From Lactuca virosa (lineage: Eukaryota > Streptophyta > Magnoliopsida > Asterales > Asteraceae): a DNA stretch of 64,000 nucleotides. Below, piece after piece: positions 10,765-22,418 of this stretch. How positions within the stretch are numbered: the first letter of the stretch is position 1; each line of letters opens with the position of its first letter. A program made the translations under genes and the position numbers. The notes under the pieces are model-generated. The model was not told the origin of the DNA and did no database searches. It saw only the letters and a program-made list of their open reading frames with translations. The stretch lies in contig CAKMRJ010002223.1 of assembly GCA_928212115.1 (NCBI GenBank), positions 313,137,008 through 313,201,007 of the forward strand, written 5' to 3'.

Positions 10765-12212
10765 AATACCTCATACCCCACATACGCCTTTCCAGGCCAC
10801 AACTCTGTAGGATCTTCCGATCCGTGTGTCTCAGGGGACTTCCGTCCCAAATCCTGGTAGACCTTCCGGTCCGTACCCTCTTGACCTTCCGGCCCATATC
10901 ATCTCGACCTTCCGGTCCTTACCATACGTAACATACATAGCACATACATACATATCATCTTGACCTTCCGGTCCTTATCATTCATAGCATACATAACACA
11001 TACATATCACATAACCGCATATAGCACATACATCATAGCATACAAGACCTTCCGGTCACACATAGGTACCCTTACAGGTACAGTATAATGAGAAAACTCA
11101 CCTCAATGAAGTCGGATAACCTCTCGTGCTCAACGTCCCGACTTAGCCTCCTCCTATTATTCAAATAACATTCTCGATCAATACTCTCTCATGATCTCAT
11201 CTCTACAGACTGGGTAGAAGGCCATTCTACCCTTGAATCAGCCTTGACCAGAACCCTAAAGTCAACGAAAGTCAACGGTCAACTTTGACCTGACTCGCCG
11301 AGTGCACTAGGGTGACTCGGCGAGTACACGCCTGCCCTCTACACCCCTGGTCCTCCCTTGACTCGCTGAGTCAACCTTATACTCCATGGGTCGTCACAGG
11401 TCGCGAGTCGCGGGGCAACCCGACTCGACTCGTCGAGTCTGCTCATGGACTCGGCGAGTTCATTCCATGTTCACACTCAAATGACCTTCTGAGGTCAGAT
11501 CTGTTCCTCTAATCCATAGATCTAACCTTCCCAAGCTCAATAAACACGTAAAGGTTCGAACTTGATACTCATGCAACGTCCAAATGACTCTACTTGATGA
11601 TTTAGCCCCAAATACAACATCCTAAGTCCATTTCTTTCATATTTCATCATAAAGCAAGATGGATAAGGTCCTCTGGACCACTATGGGTCCAGATCTGAAG
11701 CCTAAACATGATAAGGGACCATATCTCCAACAAATCATCCCAATAAAGGGTATAAAAACCATAGATCCATAGATTCTTTATCAAAACAAAAAGAGGATCG
11801 ATATGCTACCTCAAAGATGATGCCATTTGCTTGAAAACCACAGATGTGCAACCTCCTTGGCCTCCTCTAAGCTGGAATCAACTTCTTCTTGCAAAATCAA
11901 CCCACAAAGGTCCAATAATGGCTTCTTCTCTCTCTCAAACGCTCAAGCACTATTAGGGTTTCTCTCAAGGGTCTGGTAGCCGCAAATGGTGGCTATAAGG
12001 GTCCTTAAATAAGTCCCAAACCCGAGGAATTAGGGTTACATTAAACAGCGTGGACTCGCCGAGTCCATGAATGGACTCGCCGAGTCCTTCATTAAATAAG
12101 GACAACACATCGCGATCCAACTCGGCGAGTCTGGGCGCCTACTCGCCGAGTCCCCCCTCTAAACTCAATATAAAATACTTAAAATAGGATACCTGGGAAT
12201 CCGGATGTTACA
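10765..12212 (-). repeat. ACTCG-type Gypsy LTR fragment 1
   Basis: The inner part and right end (GGATGTTACA) of a minus-oriented Gypsy LTR; the left end was removed with the Copia insertion. It contains a series of GACCTTCCGGTC-like repeats (10850-11060) and ACTCGCCGAGT-type 11-base palindromes (11290-11460, 12050-12160). No polypurine tract or coding region follows, so it is an isolated LTR piece. Confidence 0.65.
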
Positions 12213-13165
12213 GTTTTTCCCTTACAACTCGTCGCGTTCATACGTGTCCAAAGGTTGGGAAAACCCTAGTCGACTCACCGAGTCATCGATTGACTCGCCG
12301 AGCCCAAGGCAATCTTCATCGGACTCGCCGGGGTTGTTCATCCCACTCGTCGAGTTCATGACCATCTTCATACGGCTCGCCGAGTCGACTATGCGACTCG
12401 CCGAGTCCCTTCAATCCTTCATCCATACAGATGCTTTTTAAGCCATGCAGAGGCTCTATATTGCAGATCCAAGCTTCTAAGGCATGTTTATCACGTAAAG
12501 TTACAAACTTTACGTGCATACATGGCTCTAAAGGCTCTAAATGACAAATCAAAGGTTATAATGGAGTTTTACACTCAAGGAAGGCTTCATACATGACCAA
12601 GCTTGAAACTTTATGAACCTAGAACCCAAGAAGGGTCCAGATCTGAAGTTGCAACTTCAGATCTAGCTCATACTCGACAATATCTTCATACTCAAGCCAA
12701 AAATAACCCTAAACTTCAACCAAATGAGATCTAGAAAGAAATGAGGTAACGGTGACGACTTGATACCTTCAAATGATGCTAACTGAGGTAGATTTCTGAT
12801 CCACACAAGTTCCTTGCTTCCAGCCACTTGTTTCTCCAAGCTCTCCTCACTAAGATTCACCTTCCAAAACTTATAACACACAAAATGAAGCACACACACG
12901 AATTAGGGTTGGTTGATTCTCAAAAGACTGCAAGGGGGATAAAGGGAGGCTGTTGATCATTTAAATAGGGTGTAAAACCCCAGGATTTAGGGTTTCATCT
13001 GCCAGCTCCTACTCGTCGAGTCCCTTCTTGGACTTGGCGAGTAGTTCATTGAAACGCATGGACTAACCCGCTACTACTCGACGAGTAGGGCAACCAACTC
13101 GTGGAGTAGCCCTTGAAATCAAGAAACTTTATATTAAATCAATACCTGAAAATCGGGGCGTTACA
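12213..13165 (-). repeat. ACTCG-type Gypsy LTR fragment 2
   Basis: A second LTR piece of the same broad type, with ACTCGNCGAGT palindromes at 12230-12420 and 13010-13110 and the end GGGGCGTTACA at 13165. The next bases are not the TATCCCCCACT tract found after intact 3' LTRs of this type, so the internal region is absent. Confidence 0.6.
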
Positions 13166-14231
13166 CCCAATAATTTCCTTAGCCCAAAAATATTGATTTC
13201 AGATGGCCCAAAAGGCCCAAAGCAGCAAAGTCCAAAGAAGTGGCCCAAACTGAGGCCCAAAGATGTGACGCCCAAACTGACTGAGTACGCAGGGCGTACT
13301 CAGCTGTATGCTAAGCGTACTCGCTACATGGCTTGTACGTTGCGCGTACTGGATTGTACGCCCAACGTACTCCTCCATTAAGCCATTTCTTCCATTAAGC
13401 TCTTAATGCTTAAGTCTAATGGTCCAAAACACAGATCTAAGTCCCAAAGACTATATAGAACCATAATGTCAGTGACTTTGTGACTTTTCATGCCCCAAAT
13501 GATCCCAACTTCGATTTATAACATTCTACTTTCATAAAAATGGCCATAACTCATGCATGGATGGTTCTAAGCTTCAAAGATGACAACTTTATGACTCTAG
13601 GACCAAAAGAACACAAAGAGTAGCAACTCTAAGCTTCTGAAATGATAATAATCCACATGTTCTCATCTATGGGACCAAAAAGGGTCCAAAACTCAAACAA
13701 AGGAGATCTAAACTATAACACAACAAGTTCAGAGCTTTATACCTGAGATAAATGCCAAATGATGATGATAACCTGAATCTACAAGCTCCCACTCTTCCAA
13801 TGTAGCTCCAAGATGATCTCCTTCCTTCAAAACACTAAAAAATGCACCCAAAAGACCTTCTAACCTCAAGAACATTCAACTATGGAGTTAGGGTTTCGAG
13901 TATAGGGCTAGGAGAACAAACAGGCTGAATAAATGAGGGTTTCATGTCCATAAGGATGATTATATAGTGGCCAACCCAAGAAATTAGGGTTTTCAAAATC
14001 CTTACGTACGCCCCACGTACGCTTCTGCGCCCAGCGTACACCTCCGGATGTACGATCAAACCCTCGCATGAGTATGCTAAGCATACTACTTGGTACGCTC
14101 CGCGTACTTGCTTTACAGCTTGTACGCTAAGCGTACCTTGTGGTACGCCCCGCGTACAACTCACATACCAAATTTGACAAATTAAATAATGCACGGGCAA
14201 AATAGAAACTTACCAATATTCAAGTGTTACA
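13166..14231 (-). repeat. GTACGC-type LTR segment upstream of spacer
   Basis: The start is cut by the ACTCG LTR. It contains two clusters of GTACGC-NNN-GCGTAC palindromes (13280-13375 and 14003-14156) and ends AAGTGTTACA. One palindrome, AGTATGCTAAGCATACT, has both arms changed in step. From 13606 it equals window positions 1-623. Confidence 0.6.
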
Positions 14232-14310
14232 TGTTCATTTAAAAAAATTACCAATTTCTCAGTTTGAGTTCATACATACTCGAGAGTATGCCCAAATTCC
14301 TCAAACCAAG

Positions 14311-14324
14311 GCTCTGATACCAAC
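14311..14324 (-). other. Primer binding site, antisense
   Basis: The minus strand reads TTGGTATCAGAGC one base from the LTR edge at 14326. Only about 80 bases (14232-14310) separate it from the preceding LTR end, and no polypurine tract is seen there. Confidence 0.75.
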
Positions 14325-14325
14325 T

Positions 14326-15907
14326 TGTAACGTCTCAAAATAGTGATAATTTATTTTATTTTTATTTTATTCGAAGACCATCAATTATTCATAAGAAACC
14401 AACCAAAGTATATCAAATAAGAGTTATTATAAGAATACACATCAAAATCATAAGGAAAATACCTCACACTGGTGGATGCAAAACGGTCTTGTCGGGCCCT
14501 TATCTTTCGTACGAGATGTACCTGAAACCACAAACGAACTGTAAGCACAAGCTTAGTGAGCTTCCTAAAATACCACATATAACATACATATAATATAACA
14601 ACATGTGGCTGTGTTAGGTCCGTATCAACCCCAAATAACAACAAGTAGTTGTGTTAGGTCTGAGTCAGCCCCCGCATCCGTATCAACCCCGATTCCATAT
14701 TGACTCGAGCCCAAATTAGCTTAATACATAAATCATACAATCACATCATATAAAACAATACGACAACATACAATTTTACTCATACAAAACAGTGGATCGC
14801 CCTTGGTGCCTTCGGCCCACTTAAGGTGGTAAAAAGACTCACCTCACAGACAGACGAAAAGCTGAAATGATATGATGCTCTGAAACCCATGCTACTCGTC
14901 AAATTTATGAATAATAGTGACCAAAACTCATACTACCACTAAAATACCTAAAATACCAATAGGTCAAACCCCAGTCAAAATCCAGGTCAAATACAACTGA
15001 GTCAGCCGAGCTGAATAAGTGAATACGTTGGGCGCACTCCTTACGTATACGACGTGTACAACATGGTTGACCAAGGACCGGGAGCTGACCACGTACGTGC
15101 AACGTACCCCCAGGTACGCCCAGCGTACGTGGTTGTTCTCCACTTAAGCTATTAAGTGCTTATTCCTTAAGCATTTGCGTCCGAAATCCATATCTAGGCT
15201 CAAAAAGATGTCCTTAACCTTAAAGTTTCCAACTTTATGGTTTAGCATGGCTATTAAGACCTTAGCTCCAAAAACCTTTACTTCTAAACCCATTAAGACA
15301 CTCTAGAACATGCATGGGGAGAAACTAGTGACCAAAAGAACATTTTTATGACCTAACACCCCTTAAAACATCTGAAAGGACAACTCAAACGTCTTGGAGT
15401 ACCTCCAACTCATAAGGATCAAGTTTGGGACAAAAAGGTGACAACTTTGGCCTAGAACTAGATTCATAAGAACCATACACCAAGATGGAAGCTTTTTACC
15501 TCCACAAGATGCACAATGAAGAGAAAATGTTGGATCCAAATCCTTGAGTGAAACACCATAACCTCAAGGTTCTTCCTTCGACTCCAAGGCTCCAAAATGA
15601 CACCAAAAAGAGCTCTTCAAGCTTCACAAGGCACTCACACACTTTAGGGTTTCGAAACGAGGAAGGTGCTTAAATAGGGTCTAAACCCTAAAATTTAGGA
15701 TTTGCACCCTGGCTGCTTACGCCCTGCATATTAGCATACGCTTAACGAACTAGAACGTAACCTAGTATGCCTAACATGCCAAGGTGTACGCCCAACGTAC
15801 TAAGTTGCGTCCAAATTTTACGAAAATGCCATCAGGGACTATTCTTGGAAACAAAACACAACCCAAGGGTTAAAAGCGAATACCTAAATTTTAGATGTTT
15901 CATGTAG
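14326..15907 (-). repeat. GTACGC-type 5' LTR, truncated, copy 2
   Basis: It equals 715-2296. It starts TGTAACGTCTC and carries GTACGC palindromes at about 15030-15130 and 15715-15800. At 15907 it originally continued directly into the Copia fragment now at 26364, as the uninterrupted junction at 38535/38536 shows. Confidence 0.65.
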
Positions 15908-16290
15908 TTGACTGTGACAACCATCAATTTCTGGTCAAGTCAAAGTCAAATAAAGTCAACAAGTCAAACCGGTCAACTCAATTAACCTTGTATATTAGGG
16001 TTTACAATATGTTAGCTACGGTACAACTCGCTATTTTAATAAGAAGTTAGCTACCGAACCTCGGAGGACCAAAGGTCGCTTCGGACCGAACCTCCTTTCG
16101 AGCTATTTCGCCTTCGGCCCATTTCGCTTTCTTTCACCTTCGGTCCATGACTGCTGGGGACCGAACCTTCGGCCCAATCCGAGAAGCTTCGCAGATTTCC
16201 ATTTTTCACCCGGCTTTCGACCATGGCTTCGTTTTAAGCCCGTTTTTCATGATTTTAACGTGGGTTTTCACCCAAACTCATATTTTGACA

Positions 16291-16307
16291 TATAAAACAC
16301 TATATAA
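16291..16307 (+). promoter_or_regulatory. Candidate TATA region of G1 LTR
   Basis: TATAAAACAC followed by TATATAA, roughly 380 bases into the LTR, after the CCTTCGG-rich stretch and before the CT-rich transcript-like part. No start site can be fixed from sequence alone. Confidence 0.35.
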
Positions 16308-18157
16308 TCATACTTTAAACAAATTTTAGGAAAAATCATTGCCTAAGAATAAAATCTAGTAGGTAAGATTTATAGGTGGAGTGTTGACTTTATCTTTAGG
16401 TTATGACACAAGCAGTCCCACACACACACTCTATGGCCATCCCCAGTCACTATTCATCAATATTCAATCAATCATTAGTCCTTCCACCCTCTTTCTCCAG
16501 CATATGAGGGTGATCAAGGCTGAAAATCTTTACTCCACCTCCCACATTCTACACACTTTCACCAAGGATCAAACCCATTTCTCTCTCTCTCTCTCTCACT
16601 TTCTCTCTCTAAAAAGTCAAATTTGAAGGTTGTTCTTGAGCATGTCCCTCCAAGTTTAGTAAGTAACTTCATCCTTCACTTGATTATCTTGCATCCTTTC
16701 ACTCAAATCATGGGTTTCTTACACAAACATCATCATAATTGTTGCTAGATCTTCGAATCTTCAAGCATCTCCCAAGTGTTCTGGAGTTGAACACTTCTTT
16801 TCTTCATCATCCATCTACTGAAATCACTCAAGGTGAGTTCATACCCCTACATTTTCACGTTTATTCAAGTTTTAGGGGGGGGGGATACAAGTTAAAAATA
16901 CCAAAAACTCAACTAAACTCAAACAACAACTTTCATCAGAAAAGTTGAGTCTTATTCACGGACTGTTTTGAGCATCTTAAACTTAATATCTTTCAAAACT
17001 GTTTAATATTCAAATAGTTCAGGTTCATACCTTTAAAATAACTAATTTCACATCTCCGTACGATGTTTTTACAATTTATGGTGATTTTTACAATACTGCC
17101 TATCATTTCAGAAACGAATTCGGACCAGTCTGTGAATATGAACGTTTTCACACAAGTTAAAGACTTCTAAAAATCATAATAAACATTATGAATAAACTAG
17201 ACACATTTTATGAACTCTCAGAGTTTACGGATTCAGTTTTTGACTTCGTATGATTTTTCTATGATATTTTAAAAAACAATGCAGAAAGGTTAAAAACTAG
17301 TTACATAGCTTACAATATTAACAACACTTTGTAGTATGTTGAGCAAAGTGCATAACAATAAGTTCTAGATATTGAATGTATTTCTTGTTAGTTTATCATC
17401 ATAAACAGAAATTTAGTCATTCATGATAAGGATTCTTCATTCATTTCGAACACATATAATAAACTACAATAAGCATAGTTTATGGATTCTACGATAAAAC
17501 CATACTGCATGAAAAAGGTTTTAGTCTCAAAACAAATGGGTTTTTCATATACTACTTGATAAACTATAATAGTAATAGTTTATGGATTCATATCACTAAT
17601 TTATTTTCATAAAAGATGATTTTACTTCCACCACGGAAGGGGTTTAATACTCAAACTATATGTAAACTAGTTAACGTAAGTTGTGAGACAATTCTTCCAT
17701 CGTACTCTTAGAGTACGGGTTCAAATTCCTGTAAGTTATAACTAGAGTCTCTTGTAGGAAGAGCGTGATAATTGTGTATAGATCTATATTGGGATTGACA
17801 CCCCACACCTCGCTGCTAGCTACAGCGGACCGGCTGGTCTACGGGTGACAAGAGTCATAGGATCTTGACGTCTGAAAAACGTTGTTGCAGGTTATTTCTC
17901 GTTATAGTATGGTTATAACGACTCACATAGGAAGTTAACAATCTTTCAAGTTTACACGGAAAATTCTACTTTGAAAAGGGGTTTTATCTATTTAAAACTA
18001 CAAACACGTTATAAGTATAAAACACACTCATACTCTCGGTCTTGGGACTTAGGACTACATGACTTTTATAAGGAAAATATTGGATTTTCTTTGGAAACAC
18101 ATTTCTATTAAAACTACGTTTCATCTAGAATTGTTAGACTTCAGCTATAATTGCTAA

Positions 18158-18312
18158 GTGTACATGTTAGAGTTATATATGAGTTTAGTCGCAATCGACT
18201 TAGAATTGGTGAGCCCGCCTTACTTCCTATTCCTTGTTTGGTTGTGGACCTAGGGCTGACCCATTATATTCGACGGTTTATTTAACTTAAATTTTATATA
18301 ACTTATATACGC
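18158..18312 (+). other. G1 structured module, 5' LTR copy
   Basis: Same as 4551-4703. Terminal helix GTGTACAT/ATATACGC, inner helix GGTGAGCCC/GGGCTGACCC, loop with CTTCCTATTCCTTGTTTGG at 18223-18247. Confidence 0.6.
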
Positions 18313-18776
18313 TGGGGTGATTATAGAAGGAATCTACGGGTCTTTCTAGGGTACATTATCGCATAACATAGGAGCGTTCATTTCACACTTAATAAAGAAA
18401 ATATTGAATTTTCTGGAATCATACTCTATCGCTTTTACAAGGAAAACAGCTTCATTCTTAAATAAAACTCTTATGAACTCACCAACTTAATTGTTGACAC
18501 TTTTTTCAAAACTACTTGTATTCTCAGGAAATCAGTGAAACAAGAAATCAACAACATCTTGAGGATGGGACGTTAAATCGTCAAACAGTTTATTTAGTCA
18601 TCATAATGAAATTGATTTTGAAACATGTAAACATACACTATGGTGTAACATTTTCAAATATATTTATGATGGTTGTATTTAATTTGAGCACTATTATACT
18701 CGTTGTTGTGATACTATACATGAAGTCCTCCACCCCCGGACGTTTCTGCCATCCTTGGTTTGGGGGTGTGACAGAT

Positions 18777-18788
18777 TGGTATCAGAGC
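18777..18788 (+). other. G1 primer binding site
   Basis: TGGTATCAGAGC, three bases after the LTR end at 18773: the initiator-Met tRNA type. Confidence 0.85.
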
Positions 18789-19248
18789 ATTGTTTATAGT
18801 GAACTAAGTATATCGAACCACATAAGATATACAAACTCTAAATGCATTGGGACTAAAGTCTCTGATTAAACATTTTCAAATAACTATACTTTTAGAAATA
18901 AATAGTTTCTTGTTAAAAGTATACATGCATGCATACATACTAAGGTCAGCATCATACTAGAACAAAACAAAAGTGGTGATTGTTGAACGACACAAGTAAT
19001 CTTGGGGATGTATAGTCAGGTCTGGGAATGACATAGCCTGATCAACTATATCTATCCCAGAAGTGATTAGCATATGCCTGGGAATGGTTGTGGTGTTGCA
19101 ACAAGTCTAAAAACTTACCAACTCTATCTACAAAGAAATATTGAAAACATAAGACAAACATTAAAATACTATAGGAGTATTTGGTGATACTATAACCAAC
19201 TTATGTGAAAACTAAAGACCCCTATTAGTAGGTCTATAATGACTGAGT

Positions 19249-19400
19249 GCATACACTAAGGTTATATATAATTAAAGATATTATAGACTCAGAATCTATG
19301 ACTATTGCTCTACTTCCTGTTCCTTGTTTGGTTGTGGACTTAGAGTAGAATCATTTATTCAAAGGTCTATTCTATCTCAGATTATGTATAACTGGTATGC
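19249..19400 (+). other. G1 structured module, leader copy
   Basis: Terminal helix GCATAC/GTATGC; next GTTATATATAATT with GATTATGTATAAC (one G-T pair); then ATAGAC/GTCTAT; then CTCTA/TAGAG; loop with CTTCCTGTTCCTTGTTTGG at 19313-19337. Confidence 0.7.
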
Positions 19401-19504
19401 ACAATGTGATTATAGAAGTGACTAATGAGGATCGCCCCTATAAGTAATTATAGGATTAGACGTCTGTTAATTATCTTTTCTACCCCTATTCTCACAAAAG
19501 CAAC

Positions 19505-19732
19505 GTGACGGGAGCTCAACTACCAAGAGACCCTATTCTTCCTAACCAGGAAAATGGTGGTTGGATCGGAGAGAAATTCGAAGAGGATCCTAAAGAAATA
19601 ATAGAGGAAGACCCCGAAGACAATTCGGAAGAGGAGCGAGAGGAAGAGAAACCGAAGGAAAACAAAGGAAAAGAAGAAATGGGAGAAGACCCCGACGAGG
19701 CTTCCATGGTCCGACGCCTCGATAAGCCGTAG
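19505..19732 (+). pseudogene. Small acidic reading frame in the G1 leader
   Basis: 75 codons, of which a large share are Glu, Asp and Lys; the middle is a run of EEDPED- and EEREEEK-like sequence. No known domain was recognised. The same frame continues past the stop with readable codons to about 19850, where the solo Copia LTR interrupts it. Beyond the LTR, 20636-20752 may be its continuation. It lies about 1.9 kb before gag. It may be an N-terminal gag-like or accessory frame, or only low-complexity coding relic. Confidence 0.35.
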
Positions 19733-19868
19733 ATTTACAGAGACGGAGTTAGGAACAAGGTTAACACCCTCCCTATGACATGGATGAGGCTTCTACAACC
19801 TCAGCAGAGGAGGATTAGTAGACAGGGCTCTCCTTGTGATGATACGCCACATCACTCACTTAAGCGTA

Positions 19869-20635
19869 CAAACTGTTGGGTTTTGAGCATTCTAACACTT
19901 CCTAAGTGTACATGCAACCCTAATAAACCTTGGATCTATGTTTGTCTAAGGTACATGCAAAATATTATTTTCCAAGGTTTATAACCTATATAGCATGGCA
20001 TGGGGTACTTTTAAACATAAAAGAACTAGATGAATTACATACCTTTTGTTGATTGTTGATTCCTTGGAGTTTGAGAGCCAAGCACCAATAATGTGAATGC
20101 CTCAAATGGAAATCACAAATCACCACAAACTTGGAAAATGTATGAGAGAGTATACTAACTCTTAGATTTCGGCCACCACTATTACACACACACTAGGGTG
20201 TTTTTCATGCAACATAAGCTTGTTGATATAGTGTGCATGGTTAGGGTGAAACCCTAATAACCCATGTCTTTTCCTCTTCCAAGGATCCATGGGTTAAAAG
20301 CTCCATGGATCATCCATGGACTTCCATATAAGCTTAGCCCATTAACAAATGAGCATTAGCCCACACCATATAAATATAATAGCCCATGATTTAATTAGTC
20401 TTCCTTTTAATCACTAAATCAATTCATAATTAATTCAAGATTAAAACTAATTAAATAACATGATTTTATATTAATATATTGTAACTTATAATATATTAAT
20501 AAATCGTAAGTATACAATTCTCATAAAATTATCCATAAACAGTTTGGGTGAAGTGCAACCCAAATGGACCATGCCGGGTCGGGTCAAGTATATACCAAAT
20601 AAGTTATGGACTTAGACAACTTATCCAACACAAAC
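19869..20635 (-). mobile_element. Solo Copia-type LTR with CAAAC duplication
   Basis: An LTR of 757 bp (19874-20630) in reverse orientation, starting TGTTGGGTTTTGAG and ending TTATCCAACA on the plus strand. It is flanked by CAAAC on both sides (19869-19873, 20631-20635). No internal sequence remains, which is the mark of recombination between the two LTRs after insertion. It is the family of the 3' LTR at 10011-10764. Confidence 0.9.
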
Positions 20636-21239
20636 ACGAGCAACGGTCAGCCGAAATCATGGAGGTTGGCGCTACCACCAAGATCACTGCAATTCGCCTT
20701 CGTCACCTGGATGGAGGCCACGAACAGATCAAAGAACACATCAAAGCCTTCTGAGGGAAGTGACCGCAAATCCAACCGAGATTAGGGAGTATCGGGAACA
20801 TCAAACAACGTTAGAGAAAACGCGTGGTAAAAGCAGGACATCAAATAACAGAAGCCAGGGCAGAGGATAGGGCAATGCAGACTTTCATGTCTTCATTCTA
20901 TGGCCCACGAAACATCACCCGCCATGAGTAGTGTGTACAATACTGACATACCATTATAGACTCAAACTCCTGGCGTGCGTTTGAACACTGCCCCATCATA
21001 TACATAAATTCGACCTTCAAATGTAGAGACTACACTATTCAAGGGGCCGTGCCGCCGTCAAAGATTTTCCTTAAATTAACGAAATATAGACCTAATATAA
21101 GGTCAAACTTTTCTGAACTCAATGTACGAGATTATATCAATGAAATTGGCACGCATTTTGTTTCACTAGGAGTTTACCACATATTTCATAACCTGGTATT
21201 ACAAACGATTTGCTTATGGTGACTCTATGATTGCTTAAT
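20636..21239 (+). other. G1 leader between solo LTR and gag, no gene recognised
   Basis: A 68-codon stretch (20548-20754) crosses the LTR edge and resembles continued gag-side coding (HLDGGHEQIKEHIKAF), but no domain could be named. The rest has stops in all frames. Confidence 0.4.
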
Positions 21240-21388
21240 GTATACCTCAAGATTATGTGTAATTAAGAGACGATCGACTTAGAAATGATGAGTCTGCCTC
21301 AGGTCCTGTTCCTTTTTTGGTTGTGGACCTAGGGCAGACTCATTAAGTTCAACGGCCTATTGGACCTTAATTATACAAAACTGGTATA
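21240..21388 (+). other. G1 structured module, gag-side copy (best-paired)
   Basis: GTATACC/GGTATA, then GTGTAATTAAG/CTTAATTATAC, then ATGAGTCTGCC/GGCAGACTCAT, then AGGTCC/GGACCT closing the loop CCTGTTCCTTTTTTGG. The nested helices in 149 nt are almost fully complementary, while their sequences differ from those of the other copies. Confidence 0.75.
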
Positions 21389-21628
21389 TGCCAAGTGATC
21401 TTAGGAGTGGATCAGGCGTGGAACAAAGATTACAAGATTACATTCGAGTCATTACTAGTAAATTCATAAGTTTATTTATATAGACCTCTACTATGAATTG
21501 TTTGCCACATTCGAAAAATCGGGAAATACTATATTTGAAAACTAATAACCTAGTTTTACGACGCACGACTAATAACCATTACTAAAAGACTTATACTCAT
21601 TTCGTCTTTGAAATTATATGACAGAAAG

Positions 21629-22418
21629 ATGCCGCCTCGTAGGTCTGCTAGACACACTGGCGGAACGCAAACAAATCCACCACCACCGCCTCCCCGATAT
21701 GATCCTGTTATGTTCCAAGTTGCGGTCACGGCCGCAGTAACAGTTGCTATGTCCCAAATCAGCACTGATGGTGCCAGTAGGACAGGGAGTGGTACTAATA
21801 ACTCCACTCAAGGAGATAGCCAAGGGCGTTCGAGAGAGTGTTCCTTTAAGGACTTCACCAATGGTAAACCTGATTCATTCAATGGTAGCGGGGGAGTCAT
21901 CGACTTGATACAGTGGTTTGAGAAGACCGAATCTGTCTTTGAGATCTGTGCGTGCCCCGAAGCGAACAAAGTCAGCAGGAAAAAGGGAAAACAACAAAAG
22001 GAAGTTTTGGAATAACAAGAAGGGCCAACCGTCCCAGGACTACCCTAAGAAGCAACAGATCGTTTCCCTTCATGCTGCCACAACACATGCCACACCAGCA
22101 CCCATAAATCGATACGCTGGAACCCTTCCGAAATGCAACAAGTGTAACTTCCATCACACTGGAGTTTGCCAGGAGATGCATTGCAAAAATTGCAACAGGA
22201 AGGGGCACATTGTCCTTTTCTGTAAGGCACCGGCACGACCCATCACCCAGGTCCCTGGCACTGGAGTAAGCCCAGCCTGTTACGAGTGCGGCGAAATGGG
22301 ACACTTTAAAAGAGACTACCCAAGAGCAAGGAATGCTGGTGATGGTGGAAGGGTGCTTATGATCACCGCAGGAGAGACCACCCCGGAACCGCCTGTAAAT
22401 ATCGGTACATGCTTCTAA
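21629..22418 (+). pseudogene. G1 gag, internally deleted
   Basis: It starts MPPRRSARHTGG at 21629. An N-terminal part with a poly-Pro tract is followed by FKDFTNGKPDSFNG and VIDLIQWFEKTESVFEI, the opening of a Gypsy capsid (retrotransposon gag) domain. The remainder of the capsid is deleted near 21965. The sequence then resumes in another frame with a basic linker and zinc knuckles: CKNCNRKGHIVLFC is a complete CX2CX4HX4C motif, and CYECGEMGHFKRDY has lost its last Cys to Tyr. Reading stops after the knuckles at 22418, where protease should begin. RNA binding by the intact knuckle is the family role; assembly is unlikely with most of the capsid gone. Confidence 0.8.

Larger units (their letters stand above)
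15913..18773 (+). repeat. G1 5' LTR (2,861 bp)
   Basis: TGTGACAACC to GGTGTGACA. It lacks about 400 bp that the 3' LTR has at about 23229-23650 (a CTCTCT-rich and GACCGAA-rich part). The LTRs otherwise differ by a few percent by eye, so this is not a recent insertion. Confidence 0.9.
13606..19623. repeat. Segmental duplication, copy 2
   Basis: The near-identical partner of window positions 1-6014. Here the G1 element continues intact beyond the point where copy 1 breaks. By eye this pair is more alike than the 5' and 3' LTRs of G1, so the duplication is younger than the insertion, unless it is an assembly effect. Confidence 0.9.

Noticed and set aside
12010..12990. TTTAGGG / TTAGGGTTT strings that resemble plant telomere repeats
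   Set aside because: Only single units in LTR promoter regions, never an array, so no interstitial telomere.
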